Positions 1 to 7,380 of a DNA stretch of 38,186 bases are shown here, piece by piece (position 1 is the first letter of the stretch; the number at the start of each line of letters is the position of its first letter). The translations under genes were made by a program, and so were the position numbers. The notes beneath the pieces are model-generated. The model had not been told where the DNA came from. It worked only from the letters and a program-made list of their open reading frames with translations, and made no database searches. Origin of the DNA: Paludibacteraceae bacterium (GTDB taxonomy: Bacteria; Bacteroidota; Bacteroidia; Bacteroidales; Paludibacteraceae). The stretch lies in NCBI GenBank assembly GCA_016297215.1, contig JAEDGZ010000024.1:1-38186 (forward strand), read 5' to 3'.

Positions 1-141
1 ACCGACCCGCCGGCATTGGCGTATGCCACCGCCCAGTCCTCGGTCAACGACCGCGCCGCCGTGGCATATTCCACCGTTTACCCATTGACCATGTTCCTCC
101 GCGTCCTCACCGGACAGATGATGATACTCTTCTTCTTGTAG
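1..141 (+). CDS. C-terminal end of a putative YidE/AspT-like membrane transporter (partial)
   Basis: An open frame enters from the left edge in frame 1 and stops with TAG at 139-141, giving 46 residues. The tail includes AYATAQSSVNDRAAVAYSTV, then YPLTMFLRVLTGQ, and ends hydrophobic (MMILFFL). From memory this resembles the end of Bacteroidota transporters with YidE/YbjL (AspT-type) duplication domains, where an Ala/Thr-rich last helix is followed by YPLTMFLR. The final helix would lie in the inner membrane. Substrate cannot be told. The stop codon runs straight into a nine-copy heptamer array, and a strong palindrome at 226-257 would end the transcript. The family call is a recollection, not a search. 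Confidence 0.65.
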   Translation, partial: TDPPALAYATAQSSVNDRAAVAYSTVYPLTMFLRVLTGQMMILFFL

Positions 142-203
142 TTTAGTGTTGAGAGTTGAGAGTTTAGAGTTTAGTGTTTAGAGTTGAGTGTTGAGAGTTT
201 AGG
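141..203. repeat. Nine tandem copies of a degenerate 7-mer, GTTKAGW
   Basis: Units read GTTTAGT, GTTGAGA, GTTGAGA, GTTTAGA, GTTTAGT, GTTTAGA, GTTGAGT, GTTGAGA, GTTTAGG. The array begins on the last base of the upstream stop codon. The same unit recurs inside hemW (12227-12282) and, inverted, inside btuB (17804-17838) and before the permease gene at 25972. Confidence 0.9.
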
Positions 204-225
204 GTTCGTATAAACCATAGAATAC

Positions 226-257
226 AAAACAGGACTGCCCGCGGGCAGTCCTGTTTT
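226..257. terminator. Bidirectional terminator, 32-bp perfect palindrome
   Basis: Perfect inverted repeat centred on the GC at 241-242, with stem AGGACTGCCC/GGGCAGTCCT, flanked by AAAAC on one side and GTTTT on the other. It sits between converging genes: the transporter (+) and the small lipoprotein (-). It can give a stem followed by T residues on either strand. Confidence 0.85.
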
Positions 258-285
258 GATGAGATAGTTATCTATCTGTTGCTTT

Positions 286-552
286 TTAATAGCAATCGCT
301 TTGGCTCTTGTTGGTGCGCTTGTAGTCAATTTTATACATGTCTTCGCTAATACCGGATTTCTCCAGATTTGCTTTTGTCTCTGCAATGGCTGCATCCAAT
401 TCATTGGACGTACCCCATACATACGAGGTTGCAGTGTTACTAAACCCTGCTACGGTAGTAGTTACACTTACTTCATAGCAATAGTTGGTGTCGCCACAGG
501 ACGACAAGCAGGCTGCCAATACCACAGCACATGCGATAATCATTTTCTTCAT
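286..552 (-). CDS. Small hypothetical lipoprotein
   Basis: 88 residues. It starts with a charged MKK, a hydrophobic stretch (MIIACAVVLAACL) and a lipobox LSSC, so Cys19 should be lipidated and the mature protein of about 70 residues anchored in an envelope membrane. The mature part is polar, with TTTVAGFSNTATSYVWG followed by a probable helix (ELDAAIAETKANLEKSG) and a C-terminal Cys. No family is recognised. The start lies 34 bp downstream of the AI-2E-type permease stop on the same strand, so the two are probably co-transcribed and end at the palindrome at 226-257. Gene reality rests on the clean signal peptide and start placement. Confidence 0.75.
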   Translation of the reverse strand: MKKMIIACAVVLAACLSSCGDTNYCYEVSVTTTVAGFSNTATSYVWGTSNELDAAIAETKANLEKSGISEDMYKIDYKRTNKSQSDCY

Positions 553-586
553 AATAATAATGAATTTTGTTAGTGAATAAAAAAGG

Positions 587-1750
587 TTAATTATGTTGTT
601 TCTTTTTGGCTTTCCATTTACTTATGGCGTTTCCAATTGGGCTTGGCGTGCGAGTGGATGTCATTTGCTCTTCCGGCAGGTGGAGGATAAAACGCTTGTA
701 GTAAGATACGAGGAGCGTGGTCAGCGGCAGGGCGATAATCATGCCCACTACGCCGAGCAATGCGCCCCAAATAGACAAGCAGAGCAGGATAGCCGCGGGT
801 CCCATGCCTGTTACATTGCCCATGATTTTGGGCGTCAGCACCAGGTCTTGTATGCCTTGCACCACGATGAACACCACGGCGATACTCACCATCACCACCC
901 ATACGGGTCTCCCTGTCTCAAACGACTGTATCAGCCCGAGGAAGATACAGGGCGGGATTCCCAGCGCCTGCATGTATGGGATTAGGTTCAGCACACCCAC
1001 TATCAGCCCCATGGCGATACCCATCGGGAGACCGATTATCTGGAAACCGATGGCGAACAGTATGCCCACGGAGAGTGCTATCAGCGACTGTCCGCGGAAA
1101 TATCCGTTCATATGGCGGTCAAGGTCGCCGATGAGCATCACCACCGGCTCGCGCCAACGGTCTGGGATATACGTTGCCCAGTTGGCGCGTATCTTCTCGA
1201 AGTCTATCAGCAGGAAGATGATATACAGCAGGCAGATGAACACCACCGCCAGCCCTGTGAGCGAACTGAGACCGCTGCTAATCCAGTTACCTAACTTCGG
1301 TACAAGGGCTTTGATGGTTTTTTGCACGTCTTGGTTCTTGAGCAGGGTCTGCACATCGAGGTTCGCCACGGCTTCTTTGATAGCCTCATTCGCGCGGGGG
1401 GAGAAGTATTCGTTGGGATTGAACGCACGCACATACTCCGTGATGCTGGTGGAGAGGGTGGTCATCTGCTTGCTGACCATCGGCGTGAGGGCGGCAAAGG
1501 CGGCTGCTATCACGCCTATCACCAGCACCAGCGTTACCACCACGGACAGCAGACGGTTGCGCAAACGGCATTTCTTTTGGAAGAAGTCCACTATCGGCGC
1601 CAGCATGTAGGCTATCACGAAACTAATCAGGAACGGTAGCAGCACCCCGCTCAAGTGCCTAATCAGCAGGTACAACGCCACCAACACCGCCACCGTGATA
1701 CACGTGCGGATGATATGCTTTTTGTCGAAGGTGATAGGCTGATTGTCCAT
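587..1750 (-). CDS. AI-2E family (TqsA/PerM-like) inner-membrane permease
   Basis: 387 residues from ATG at 1750 (MDNQPITFDKKH). Family features: a hydrophobic N-terminal pair of helices (LVALYLLIRHLSGVLLPFLI), a long soluble middle segment, and a C-terminal block of helices including GIAMGLIVGVLNLIPYMQ and DLVLTPKIMGNVTGMGPA, typical of AI-2E/UPF0118 permeases. Known members export varied small molecules; substrate here is unknown. The frame stays open upstream to 1912, but that extension contains the promoter (-7 box at 1882-1889) and a palindromic repeat, so 1750 is the supported start. The leader is about 125 nt. Likely co-transcribed with the lipoprotein downstream. Confidence 0.9.
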   Translation of the reverse strand: MDNQPITFDKKHIIRTCITVAVLVALYLLIRHLSGVLLPFLISFVIAYMLAPIVDFFQKKCRLRNRLLSVVVTLVLVIGVIAAAFAALTPMVSKQMTTLSTSITEYVRAFNPNEYFSPRANEAIKEAVANLDVQTLLKNQDVQKTIKALVPKLGNWISSGLSSLTGLAVVFICLLYIIFLLIDFEKIRANWATYIPDRWREPVVMLIGDLDRHMNGYFRGQSLIALSVGILFAIGFQIIGLPMGIAMGLIVGVLNLIPYMQALGIPPCIFLGLIQSFETGRPVWVVMVSIAVVFIVVQGIQDLVLTPKIMGNVTGMGPAAILLCLSIWGALLGVVGMIIALPLTTLLVSYYKRFILHLPEEQMTSTRTPSPIGNAISKWKAKKKQHN

Positions 1751-1785
1751 AGGTTGGGAAACTTCGTTACAAATGTCCTGTGTGC

Positions 1786-1803
1786 GCGGGCGTCCTCGCC
1801 CGC
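1786..1803. repeat. GC palindrome in the permease leader, GCGGGCG-TCCT-CGCCCGC
   Basis: A 7-bp perfect stem with a 4-nt loop. It resembles the R1 palindrome (GCAGGCG-TCT-CGCCTGC) found four times elsewhere in the window, with one compensated base pair changed. It lies in the transcribed leader of the permease gene. Confidence 0.75.
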
Positions 1804-1881
1804 TGTTTTTAACTATGTGTATGTAACTTCGAGGTCTTGTTTCTTGTCCTTGTTTTTGGTTCGTAAACTCTAATAGCGGTG

Positions 1882-1913
1882 CAAAGGTACTGCTTTTTGT
1901 GGATATACACAAA
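1882..1913 (-). promoter_or_regulatory. Bacteroides-type promoter for the AI-2E permease
   Basis: On the minus strand, TTTG (1913-1910), a 20-nt spacer and TACCTTTG (1889-1882), matching the TTTG/TAnnTTTG pattern exactly. The stretch CAAAAAGCAGTACCTTTGCA is shared with the promoter before the porin remnant at 11055. Confidence 0.85.
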
Positions 1914-2216
1914 TTATTTTCTGCTTTTTCTACAAAAAGTAGTCAAAATGCGAAAGAAAGCAAAGAAAAGCAAAGAAAGGTAGTGCATATATAGAAACTG
2001 TCTCTGCTATTACGAATGATTAGCAATATGGATATAAAGAGGTATTCGTTATAAATGATATCACAATTCAAGGTGGTCATCTTTCAAAGAATTTGGAGGT
2101 AATTTTCCACCCCTTCACGAAAAATAACCACCTTTCTAAACGAAATATTTGTTTGAATGTGAACGTTGTTAATATCTTAAATAGACGAAATATTGCCGAT
2201 TGATTTCAAAAACAAA
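1914..2216. other. Gene-free stretch upstream of the permease promoter
   Basis: About 300 bp, AT-rich, with no credible reading frame. A purine-rich patch near 1950-1980 repeats AAAGCAAAGAAA, reminiscent of the heptamer arrays but irregular. No further promoter or RNA gene was recognised. Confidence 0.6.
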
Positions 2217-2238
2217 ACGGAGGCATTACAGCCTCCGT
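2217..2238 (-). terminator. Terminator of the acyl-CoA/aldehyde operon, overlapping the last stop codon
   Basis: Stem ACGGAGGC/GCCTCCGT (8 bp, perfect) with the 6-nt loop at 2225-2230. Read leftward it is followed by TTTTGTTTTT. The stop codon of the thioesterase gene (2226-2228) lies in the loop, so termination overlaps the coding end. Confidence 0.85.
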
Positions 2239-2732
2239 TGCAGTTCTTCCCAAGTGATGTCCTCTTCTTCTACCGTTGATGCTCTGTACATCATCTCGTC
2301 TTTCGCTTTCTCCTGCGGGAAGGTGAAGTAGGTGCAGATACATTCGCAGAGCAGTTCGCCGTCTTCGCTCCAAATCTCCCCAGCTACTATCGCGATATTG
2401 CGCCGCATCTCTTTCAAATATCCGCGCAACTTGATGTATTTCTGCAAAGTAGATACGGGCTTATGGTAACGCGTCTCCATCTTTGCCGTTACGCCTGCGG
2501 TCTGCAACTTATGGAAGATTACCCATCCGCATACCTCATCCAGCAACACGGCTTGCACGCCGCCGTGCAGCGTGTTTATCCACGATTGGTGGTTCTGCGT
2601 GGGTTTCCAAATCGAAATAATATCGTCTCCGTCCTCATAGAAGCGCATCTGTGCGCCGATAGGGTTCGTCGGGCAGCAGCCGAAGCAGTTGTACCCGCTC
2701 ATGCCCGTCCATGGATTATGAATCAGTCTCAT
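2226..2732 (-). CDS. Hotdog-fold (PaaI-like) acyl-CoA thioesterase
   Basis: 168 residues. The hotdog signature is clear: HGGVQAVLLDEVCGWV at 56-71, where the HGG turn and Asp65 on the central helix are the usual active-site region, then TAKMETRYHKPV for the strand pairing the dimer. Proteins of this fold hydrolyse acyl-CoA thioesters in the cytoplasm. The N-terminus has a cysteine cluster (C16, C19, C20 in NCFGCCPTNP), also seen in single-domain PaaI-like enzymes. Last gene of a leftward four-gene operon: its ATG overlaps the aldehyde dehydrogenase stop by 4 bp (ATGA), implying translational coupling. The chain-length preference cannot be read from sequence. Confidence 0.85.
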   Translation of the reverse strand: MRLIHNPWTGMSGYNCFGCCPTNPIGAQMRFYEDGDDIISIWKPTQNHQSWINTLHGGVQAVLLDEVCGWVIFHKLQTAGVTAKMETRYHKPVSTLQKYIKLRGYLKEMRRNIAIVAGEIWSEDGELLCECICTYFTFPQEKAKDEMMYRASTVEEEDITWEELQRRL

Positions 2733-4087
2733 AGCAAGTTCTTCACTAACTTAAACAGTTTATACGGCATATATCGGAACGGCATGTCTATCCACGTCGG
2801 CGTAGTAACCACCGACCGGCGGTGGCTGAAGGCGAGGAACGAATCCTTGCCGTGGTAGCACGACATACCCGAGTTACCCACACCGCCGAATGGAATATAG
2901 TTGTTCACGATGTGCATGATGGTATCGTTGATACAAGTCCCGCCTGCGGAAGTGTGGTTTAAGATATAGTCGCCGTCTGTACCGAAGTAGTATAACGCCA
3001 GCGGTTTCTCTCGCTTCGCAATAAACTCCGCCGCCTCAGACAGTTCATCAAAAGTCATCACGGGGAAGATAGGACCGAATATCTCCTCCTGCATCACGGG
3101 CGAAGACGCGTCCACATCGGTCAGCAGGGTGGGGGAGAAGAAACGCTCGCGCGCGTCCATCTTGCCGCCGTAGTAAATCTTGCCGTATTGCAGGTAACAG
3201 CTCAGGCGGGCAAACGCCCGGTCGTTCACGATACGAACAAAATGTTTCGCCTCTTGCGGTTTTTTCCCCAATAGGTGGTCAAACTCCTTAGTGAGCAGTT
3301 GCAAAAACGCCTCTTTCACCTCGTTCTGCACCAGCAGATAATCCGGCGCAATGCAGGTCTGCCCGGCGTTGAGCAACTTACCCCACGCCACGCGCTTGGC
3401 GGCTACCTTCAGGTTCGCCGAATGGTCGATGATACAAGGGCTCTTGCCGCCCAACTCCAGCACCACGGGAGTCAAGTGCTTCGCTGCCGCGTCCATCACC
3501 ATCTTCCCCAAGTCGGGGCTGCCGGTGAAGAAAATCATGTCCCAACGCTCGTTGAGCAACAGCTGATTCACCTCGCGGTGTCCCTCCACGATGGCGACGT
3601 ACTCCTCGGGGAAAGTCGCTTCTATCATCTCCACCAATACGGCGGACACGTGCGGCACGTAGGGCGATGGCTTGAGCATAGCCGTGCACCCAGCCGAGAT
3701 AGCACCTACCAGCGGATTGAGCAAGAGTTGCACGGGGTAGTTCCACGGCGCGATAATCAGCGCATTGCCCAGCGGCTCTTTCACTATCTTGCTCCGCCCG
3801 GGCAGGATAGCCACGGGAGACGGCTTGCGCTCGGCTTTAGCCCATTTCTCGCACTTACGCAGATGGGTGCGAATCTCGCCATAGACGATGCTTATCTCCG
3901 TCAAGTAGGCTTCCTCATACGACTTGTGCAAATCCGTCCAGAGAGCGTCTGTCAGCGGTTTCTCGTACTGCTTGATAGCATCTCTCAACTTCCGCAACAT
4001 CTCTTTGCGGAATGCCATATCGCGCGTCGTACCCGAATGGAAATAGGCGCTCTGCGCCTCATGAATGTGCTGAATAATCTCTTGCAT
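2729..4087 (-). CDS. Class-3-type aldehyde dehydrogenase, probably a fatty aldehyde dehydrogenase
   Basis: 452 residues, the short form typical of ALDH3-like enzymes, which lack the long N-terminal extension of other ALDHs. Visible motifs: PWNYP at 114-118, FTGS at 187-190, the general base in ELGGKSP (Glu211) and the catalytic cysteine in NAGQTC (Cys245). The reaction is NAD(P)-dependent oxidation of an aldehyde to its acid. ALDH3 enzymes often act on medium- to long-chain aliphatic aldehydes. The C-terminal residues (PFRYMPYKLFKLVKNLL) are basic and hydrophobic and could bind membrane. It lies between the SDR gene and the thioesterase in one operon; that context supports a lipid aldehyde substrate, but this is inference. 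Confidence 0.9.
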   Translation of the reverse strand: MQEIIQHIHEAQSAYFHSGTTRDMAFRKEMLRKLRDAIKQYEKPLTDALWTDLHKSYEEAYLTEISIVYGEIRTHLRKCEKWAKAERKPSPVAILPGRSKIVKEPLGNALIIAPWNYPVQLLLNPLVGAISAGCTAMLKPSPYVPHVSAVLVEMIEATFPEEYVAIVEGHREVNQLLLNERWDMIFFTGSPDLGKMVMDAAAKHLTPVVLELGGKSPCIIDHSANLKVAAKRVAWGKLLNAGQTCIAPDYLLVQNEVKEAFLQLLTKEFDHLLGKKPQEAKHFVRIVNDRAFARLSCYLQYGKIYYGGKMDARERFFSPTLLTDVDASSPVMQEEIFGPIFPVMTFDELSEAAEFIAKREKPLALYYFGTDGDYILNHTSAGGTCINDTIMHIVNNYIPFGGVGNSGMSCYHGKDSFLAFSHRRSVVTTPTWIDMPFRYMPYKLFKLVKNLL

Positions 4088-4108
4088 ATTAGCAAATATG
4101 TGGTTATT

Positions 4109-4137
4109 ACTGGGGACGCAGGCGTCTCGCCTGCGGT
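4109..4137. repeat. R1 palindromic repeat, copy 1
   Basis: Core GCAGGCG-TCT-CGCCTGC with conserved flanks ACTGGGGAC and GGT. All 29 bases are identical to the copy inside mfd at 15124-15152. It sits in the 71-nt gap between the SDR and ALDH genes. Confidence 0.9.
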
Positions 4138-4158
4138 GAACTCTTCGGGCAATTCCCC

Positions 4159-5004
4159 TTATCTCTCCCCCTTCAAGGGGGAGTTGGAGGGGGTCGTTGG
4201 TCTTCCCGTAAAGTGGTCCATCGCCCTAAAGATACCAAATACCGTGCCAAACAGCCAGTCAAACACGCACGTCGGCAGGATTCCTTGCATGAATCGCACA
4301 AAATGAAAACTCCACGGCAGTCCGCAGAAGTCTTGGTTCTTCTCTATCGCGCGGATAATCTTGCGGCTGGTCTTCTCGGGGTCAAGTATCGGGAAGATGG
4401 GCGACTCCACGCCGTTGAACATACCCGTGTTGATATAATAAGGTGCAATCGTGGTGAAATGCACGTCTTTCTTCATCTGGTGCAACTCAATACGCACCGA
4501 GTCGCTCCAACCTATAACCGCCCATTTGCTGGCGGCGTACACCGACATCTTCGGGTTGCTTATCATGCCCGCTTCCGACGCGATGTTGCAGATATGCCCT
4601 TCGTTCACATCCAGCATCGGCTGCAGCGCTTGCAGCGACAGCACCATCGGCGCTATCGTGTTCACCCCGAAGGTCAGCCGCACGTCGGCTATGCTGTTGT
4701 TGTTGAAGGTCTGATTGCCGCGCACGATACCCGCGCAGTTTATCAGCACGCCCACGCGCTCGAATTTCTGCAGCACCTCCTTGTAGGTCGCCACCACCAA
4801 GTCATCGTTCATCACGTCCACTTGGTAGGTCGTTACCATGCCGTGTTGGCTCAATTCCTCTTTGGCTGCCGCTAGCGTGGTGGGATTCACATCCCAGATA
4901 ATCAGGTTCTTAGCACCTTTCTCGAGGCAGATACTCCCCATAATCTTCCCTATCCCCGATGCACCGCCGGTGATGAGGACATTCTTTCCTTTAATCTTTG
5001 TCAT
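4159..5004 (-). CDS. Short-chain dehydrogenase/reductase
   Basis: 281 residues. Classical SDR features: cofactor loop TGGASGIG at 12-19, NCAG at 89-92, catalytic Ser143, and YAASK with Tyr156 and Lys160. An Asp at the end of strand 2 (IIWDVNP, Asp38) favours NAD(H). It should interconvert an alcohol and a carbonyl; in this operon a fatty alcohol/aldehyde step is plausible. The C-terminal hydrophobic stretch (GILPTCVFDWLFGTVFGIF) suggests membrane association, as in retinol-dehydrogenase-like SDRs. The last dozen residues (TTPSNSPLKGER) are encoded by an R5 repeat (4164-4197), so the natural C-terminus appears to have been replaced or extended by repeat DNA. Confidence 0.88.
   Translation of the reverse strand: MTKIKGKNVLITGGASGIGKIMGSICLEKGAKNLIIWDVNPTTLAAAKEELSQHGMVTTYQVDVMNDDLVVATYKEVLQKFERVGVLINCAGIVRGNQTFNNNSIADVRLTFGVNTIAPMVLSLQALQPMLDVNEGHICNIASEAGMISNPKMSVYAASKWAVIGWSDSVRIELHQMKKDVHFTTIAPYYINTGMFNGVESPIFPILDPEKTSRKIIRAIEKNQDFCGLPWSFHFVRFMQGILPTCVFDWLFGTVFGIFRAMDHFTGRPTTPSNSPLKGER
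4164..4197. repeat. R5 repeat (CTCCC..GGGAG type) forming the SDR C-terminus
   Basis: An inverted core, CTCCCCCTTCAAGGGGGAG, followed by a G-rich tail. It belongs to the same family as the three copies at 18473-18582 and the one at 10743-10772. Here it encodes the end of the SDR protein. Confidence 0.8.
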
Positions 5005-5016
5005 ACCTTAAATTTT

Positions 5017-5049
5017 GAGCAAAGAACAAGGAGCAAAGAACAAAGACAA
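5017..5049. repeat. Left arm of a 33-bp inverted heptamer repeat
   Basis: Units GAGCAAA, GAACAAG, GAGCAAA, GAACAAA, then GACAA. The reverse complement recurs at 5165-5197 with 31 of 33 positions matching, so the RNA between the ligase and SDR genes could close into a long stem around about 115 nt. Confidence 0.85.
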
Positions 5050-5164
5050 TTTAGTTATATTTTGAAGCAAGAAATACAAAGTATGAAACAAAGACTGAAT
5101 GGTCTTGCATATCGTATGTTACGAGTCGCTATTGGTTTCTGTTTCCTTGCTCTAAATCGGTAAT

Positions 5165-5197
5165 TTGTCTTGGTTCTTTGCTCCTTGTTCTTTGTTC
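5165..5197. repeat. Right arm of the 33-bp inverted heptamer repeat
   Basis: Reverse complement of 5017-5049 with two mismatches. It ends 2 bp before the stop codon of the acyl-CoA ligase gene at 5199. No transposase and no target duplication were recognised, so a MITE origin is only a possibility. Confidence 0.85.
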
Positions 5198-5198
5198 C

Positions 5199-6854
5199 TT
5201 ACTTATACATAAACCGCTTAATCGACCGCTTCGGAGTCTTCTCAAACTCGTTCGCCACCAGTTCCACGTAGGCAATCTGGCTGTATTGCGGCAACTCTTT
5301 GTTCAGTTGTTTGCGGTTCTCTTCCATCAGTTTCGCGAAGGTCGGCTCGCCGTTCAGCAACTTATGTCCTTCCGGCGTGTTGTCGGGGAATACCAGCGCC
5401 ACCAGTTTGCCCTCGCGCTCTACCACTACCGACTCTACCACGCCCGGCATGTTGTTCAACTTGTCCTCAATCTCTTCCGGGTAGATGTTCTGCCCCGAGG
5501 GACCGAGAATCATGTTCTTGCTGCGTCCGCGCAGGAACAGGTTACCTTCTGCGTCCAGCACGCCGAGGTCGCCCGTGCGCATCCAACCGTCTTCGGTGAA
5601 CACCGCTTTCGTCGCTTCCTCGTTCTTGTAGTAGCCCTTCATCACGTTCACGCCCTTCACCTGTACCTCGCCTTCTTTGTGCTGCGGGTCGTCCGAGTCG
5701 ATACGGATACGGCACTGCGGCAACTCCTTACCGCAACTATGGAATACGAACTTCTCCCAGTTCTCATAGGAAATCAGCGGTCCGCACTCTGTCATGCCGT
5801 AACCCACACAGTAGCAGAGGTTTACGTCTTTCAGCACCTGCTCCACTTCTTTGTTTAGCGCAGCGCCGCCGATAATCAGGTAGCGCAACTCGTTGCCGAA
5901 GGCTGCCATCAGGCTGTCGTGCACTTTCTTGCGAATCACGTTCTTGATGATAGGCGTGTTCCAAAGCACTTTCATCACGGGCTTGTGAATCACGGGGAAC
6001 ACTTTCTTCTTGATAATCTTCTCTATCACCAGAGGCACCGTCAGAATCATGTACGGGTGCACCTGCGCAAACGCCTTCATCAGAGCCGATGGGGTGGGGG
6101 CTTTCGTCAGGAAGTACGTGCTCGAGCCCGAGCAAACCTGATACAGGAACTCGAACGCCAGACCGAACGCATGGGCAATAGGCAGCATCGATACCACCTT
6201 ATCGTTATCCGTGCGCGTGATGTTGTTAAACGCGAACTCGATGTTGCCCGACATGTTCTCCTGCGTCAGCATAACGCCCTTCGGTGCGCTCGTCGTGCCC
6301 GAGGTGTAGTTGATTAAAGCCAGTTCTTGCAGGTTGTCGGTCGGATAGCATACATCCTCGCGTGTTACGCCGTTCGGGTATTTCTTTGTGAACAATTCGT
6401 CCACGCTTGCGTATGCTGCCGCAACTTCCTCGTTTGCAGCATGATACAGCGAGAAGTCATCCATGAATACCACACCTTTCAGCGCGGGCATCTCCTCGGG
6501 CTTAATCTTGTTGCGCACGTTCGGACCCACATACAGCAGCGCAGCCTCCGAGTGGTTCACAAGGTTGTGAATACCTTCGCCCGTGAAGTCGGGCAGAATA
6601 CTCACTACCACTGCCCCGTAGGACTCAATAGCGAGGAAGGTAACGCCCCAGTTCGAGCAGTTGCGTCCGCAGAGCGCCACTTTATCGCCTTTCTCGATGC
6701 CCAATGCCTCAAAGGTAACGTGCAGACGAGCAATCTGTGCAGCCAGTTCCGCGTATGAATACTTGGTCGGATTATCCAAATCCGCCAATGCCGGAGCGTC
6801 CCACCGACGCTTAATCGTATCTTGCAGATACGCTAAATAATGTTTTGTTGCCAT
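5199..6854 (-). CDS. AMP-forming long-chain acyl-CoA ligase
   Basis: 551 residues of the ANL adenylating superfamily. Motifs: phosphate loop YTSGTTSAPKG at 183-193, GYGMTECGP at 351-359, TGDL at 427-430, GRSKNMI at 443-449 and NIYPEEIE at 456-463. The enzyme activates a carboxylate with ATP and CoA through an acyl-AMP; this subfamily (FadD/ACSL-like) usually takes fatty acids. First gene of the leftward operon with SDR, ALDH and thioesterase, about 250 nt downstream of a TACCTTTG promoter. That long leader contains an R2 and an R1 palindrome and a heptamer array. No acyl-CoA dehydrogenase or other beta-oxidation gene is in the window. Confidence 0.9.
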   Translation of the reverse strand: MATKHYLAYLQDTIKRRWDAPALADLDNPTKYSYAELAAQIARLHVTFEALGIEKGDKVALCGRNCSNWGVTFLAIESYGAVVVSILPDFTGEGIHNLVNHSEAALLYVGPNVRNKIKPEEMPALKGVVFMDDFSLYHAANEEVAAAYASVDELFTKKYPNGVTREDVCYPTDNLQELALINYTSGTTSAPKGVMLTQENMSGNIEFAFNNITRTDNDKVVSMLPIAHAFGLAFEFLYQVCSGSSTYFLTKAPTPSALMKAFAQVHPYMILTVPLVIEKIIKKKVFPVIHKPVMKVLWNTPIIKNVIRKKVHDSLMAAFGNELRYLIIGGAALNKEVEQVLKDVNLCYCVGYGMTECGPLISYENWEKFVFHSCGKELPQCRIRIDSDDPQHKEGEVQVKGVNVMKGYYKNEEATKAVFTEDGWMRTGDLGVLDAEGNLFLRGRSKNMILGPSGQNIYPEEIEDKLNNMPGVVESVVVEREGKLVALVFPDNTPEGHKLLNGEPTFAKLMEENRKQLNKELPQYSQIAYVELVANEFEKTPKRSIKRFMYK

Positions 6855-6900
6855 ATCTTTAATGATAAAATCTTATTTTCTTTCAAAAAGCCCCAAAGTC

Positions 6901-6944
6901 GGTGCGGTCTGAAGTGTTATCCCGAGCTTGTCGGGAGCCGCACC
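6901..6944. repeat. R2-long palindromic repeat, intergenic copy
   Basis: 44 nt, bounded by GGTGCGG and CCGCACC, with an inner stem CCCGA/TCGGG. A diverged 43-nt copy with the same frame of conserved blocks (GGTGCGGTC, GAAGT, AGCCGCACC) lies inside hemW at 12062-12104. This copy is in the leader of the acyl-CoA ligase operon. Confidence 0.85.
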
Positions 6945-6960
6945 CAAGTGCAATCTCACC

Positions 6961-6985
6961 GGGGACGCAGGCGTCCCGCCTGCGG
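6961..6985. repeat. R1 palindromic repeat, copy 2
   Basis: Core GCAGGCG-TCC-CGCCTGC preceded by GGGGAC, as in the other R1 copies. It lies 16 bp after the R2-long element, so the operon leader is a mosaic of two palindrome families. Confidence 0.88.
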
Positions 6986-7056
6986 ATAGTTTGGAACAAA
7001 CTATAAAGATAATCACAAAAAAAGTATATGAAATAAAGTTAAGAGCATGCGCCCTC

Positions 7057-7084
7057 TTAATTCTTAATTCATAATTCTTAATTC
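7057..7084. repeat. Four tandem 7-mers, TTAATTC
   Basis: Units TTAATTC, TTAATTC, ATAATTC, TTAATTC. It lies between the ligase promoter and start codon. Confidence 0.85.
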
Positions 7085-7108
7085 TTTACACCTTTTTCCA
7101 TACGCTCG

Positions 7109-7116
7109 CAAAGGTA
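7109..7116 (-). promoter_or_regulatory. Candidate promoter (-7 box) of the acyl-CoA ligase operon
   Basis: TACCTTTG followed by C on the minus strand. The -33 element is not clean: the nearest ATTG is 24 nt away. It would give a 5' leader of about 250 nt carrying three repeat elements. Confidence 0.55.
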
Positions 7117-7380
7117 CAAATAAAATCCTGAACAACTGTTCAATAATCATACCAAAATAACTATTTCAACCAATTCCTCCCTCTAAATAGTACTTTTGGA
7201 ACAAAAAAGAGAGGCAAAAAGCATTGCCATTAGCGGAAATATCATTTAGTGACACCTGATGCCCCTTTTTGTGGCATAATTTTTGTGCGCTAATATAATG
7301 TTGTCCATTTCCTATCAATCGTAGGTAATTCATTAAACTTTACCAATATTGTGTACTAATAGATTAACTCTGCTCTTCTT
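7117..7380. other. Gene-free AT-rich stretch between divergent genes
   Basis: About 260 bp with no credible reading frame. It holds the 19-nt string ACAAAAAAGAGAGGCAAAA at 7201-7219, which recurs at 8921-8939. No clean promoter for the rightward gene at 7381 was found; ATAATTTTTG near 7276 is a weak candidate. Confidence 0.55.

Noticed and set aside
1751..1912. N-terminal extension of the AI-2E permease frame
   Set aside because: It contains the promoter -7 box and a palindrome, and its residues do not resemble the family; ATG at 1750 is used.
5017..5197. A clear MITE or insertion sequence
   Set aside because: The arms are simple heptamer arrays; no target-site duplication, no transposase and no second copy in the window.
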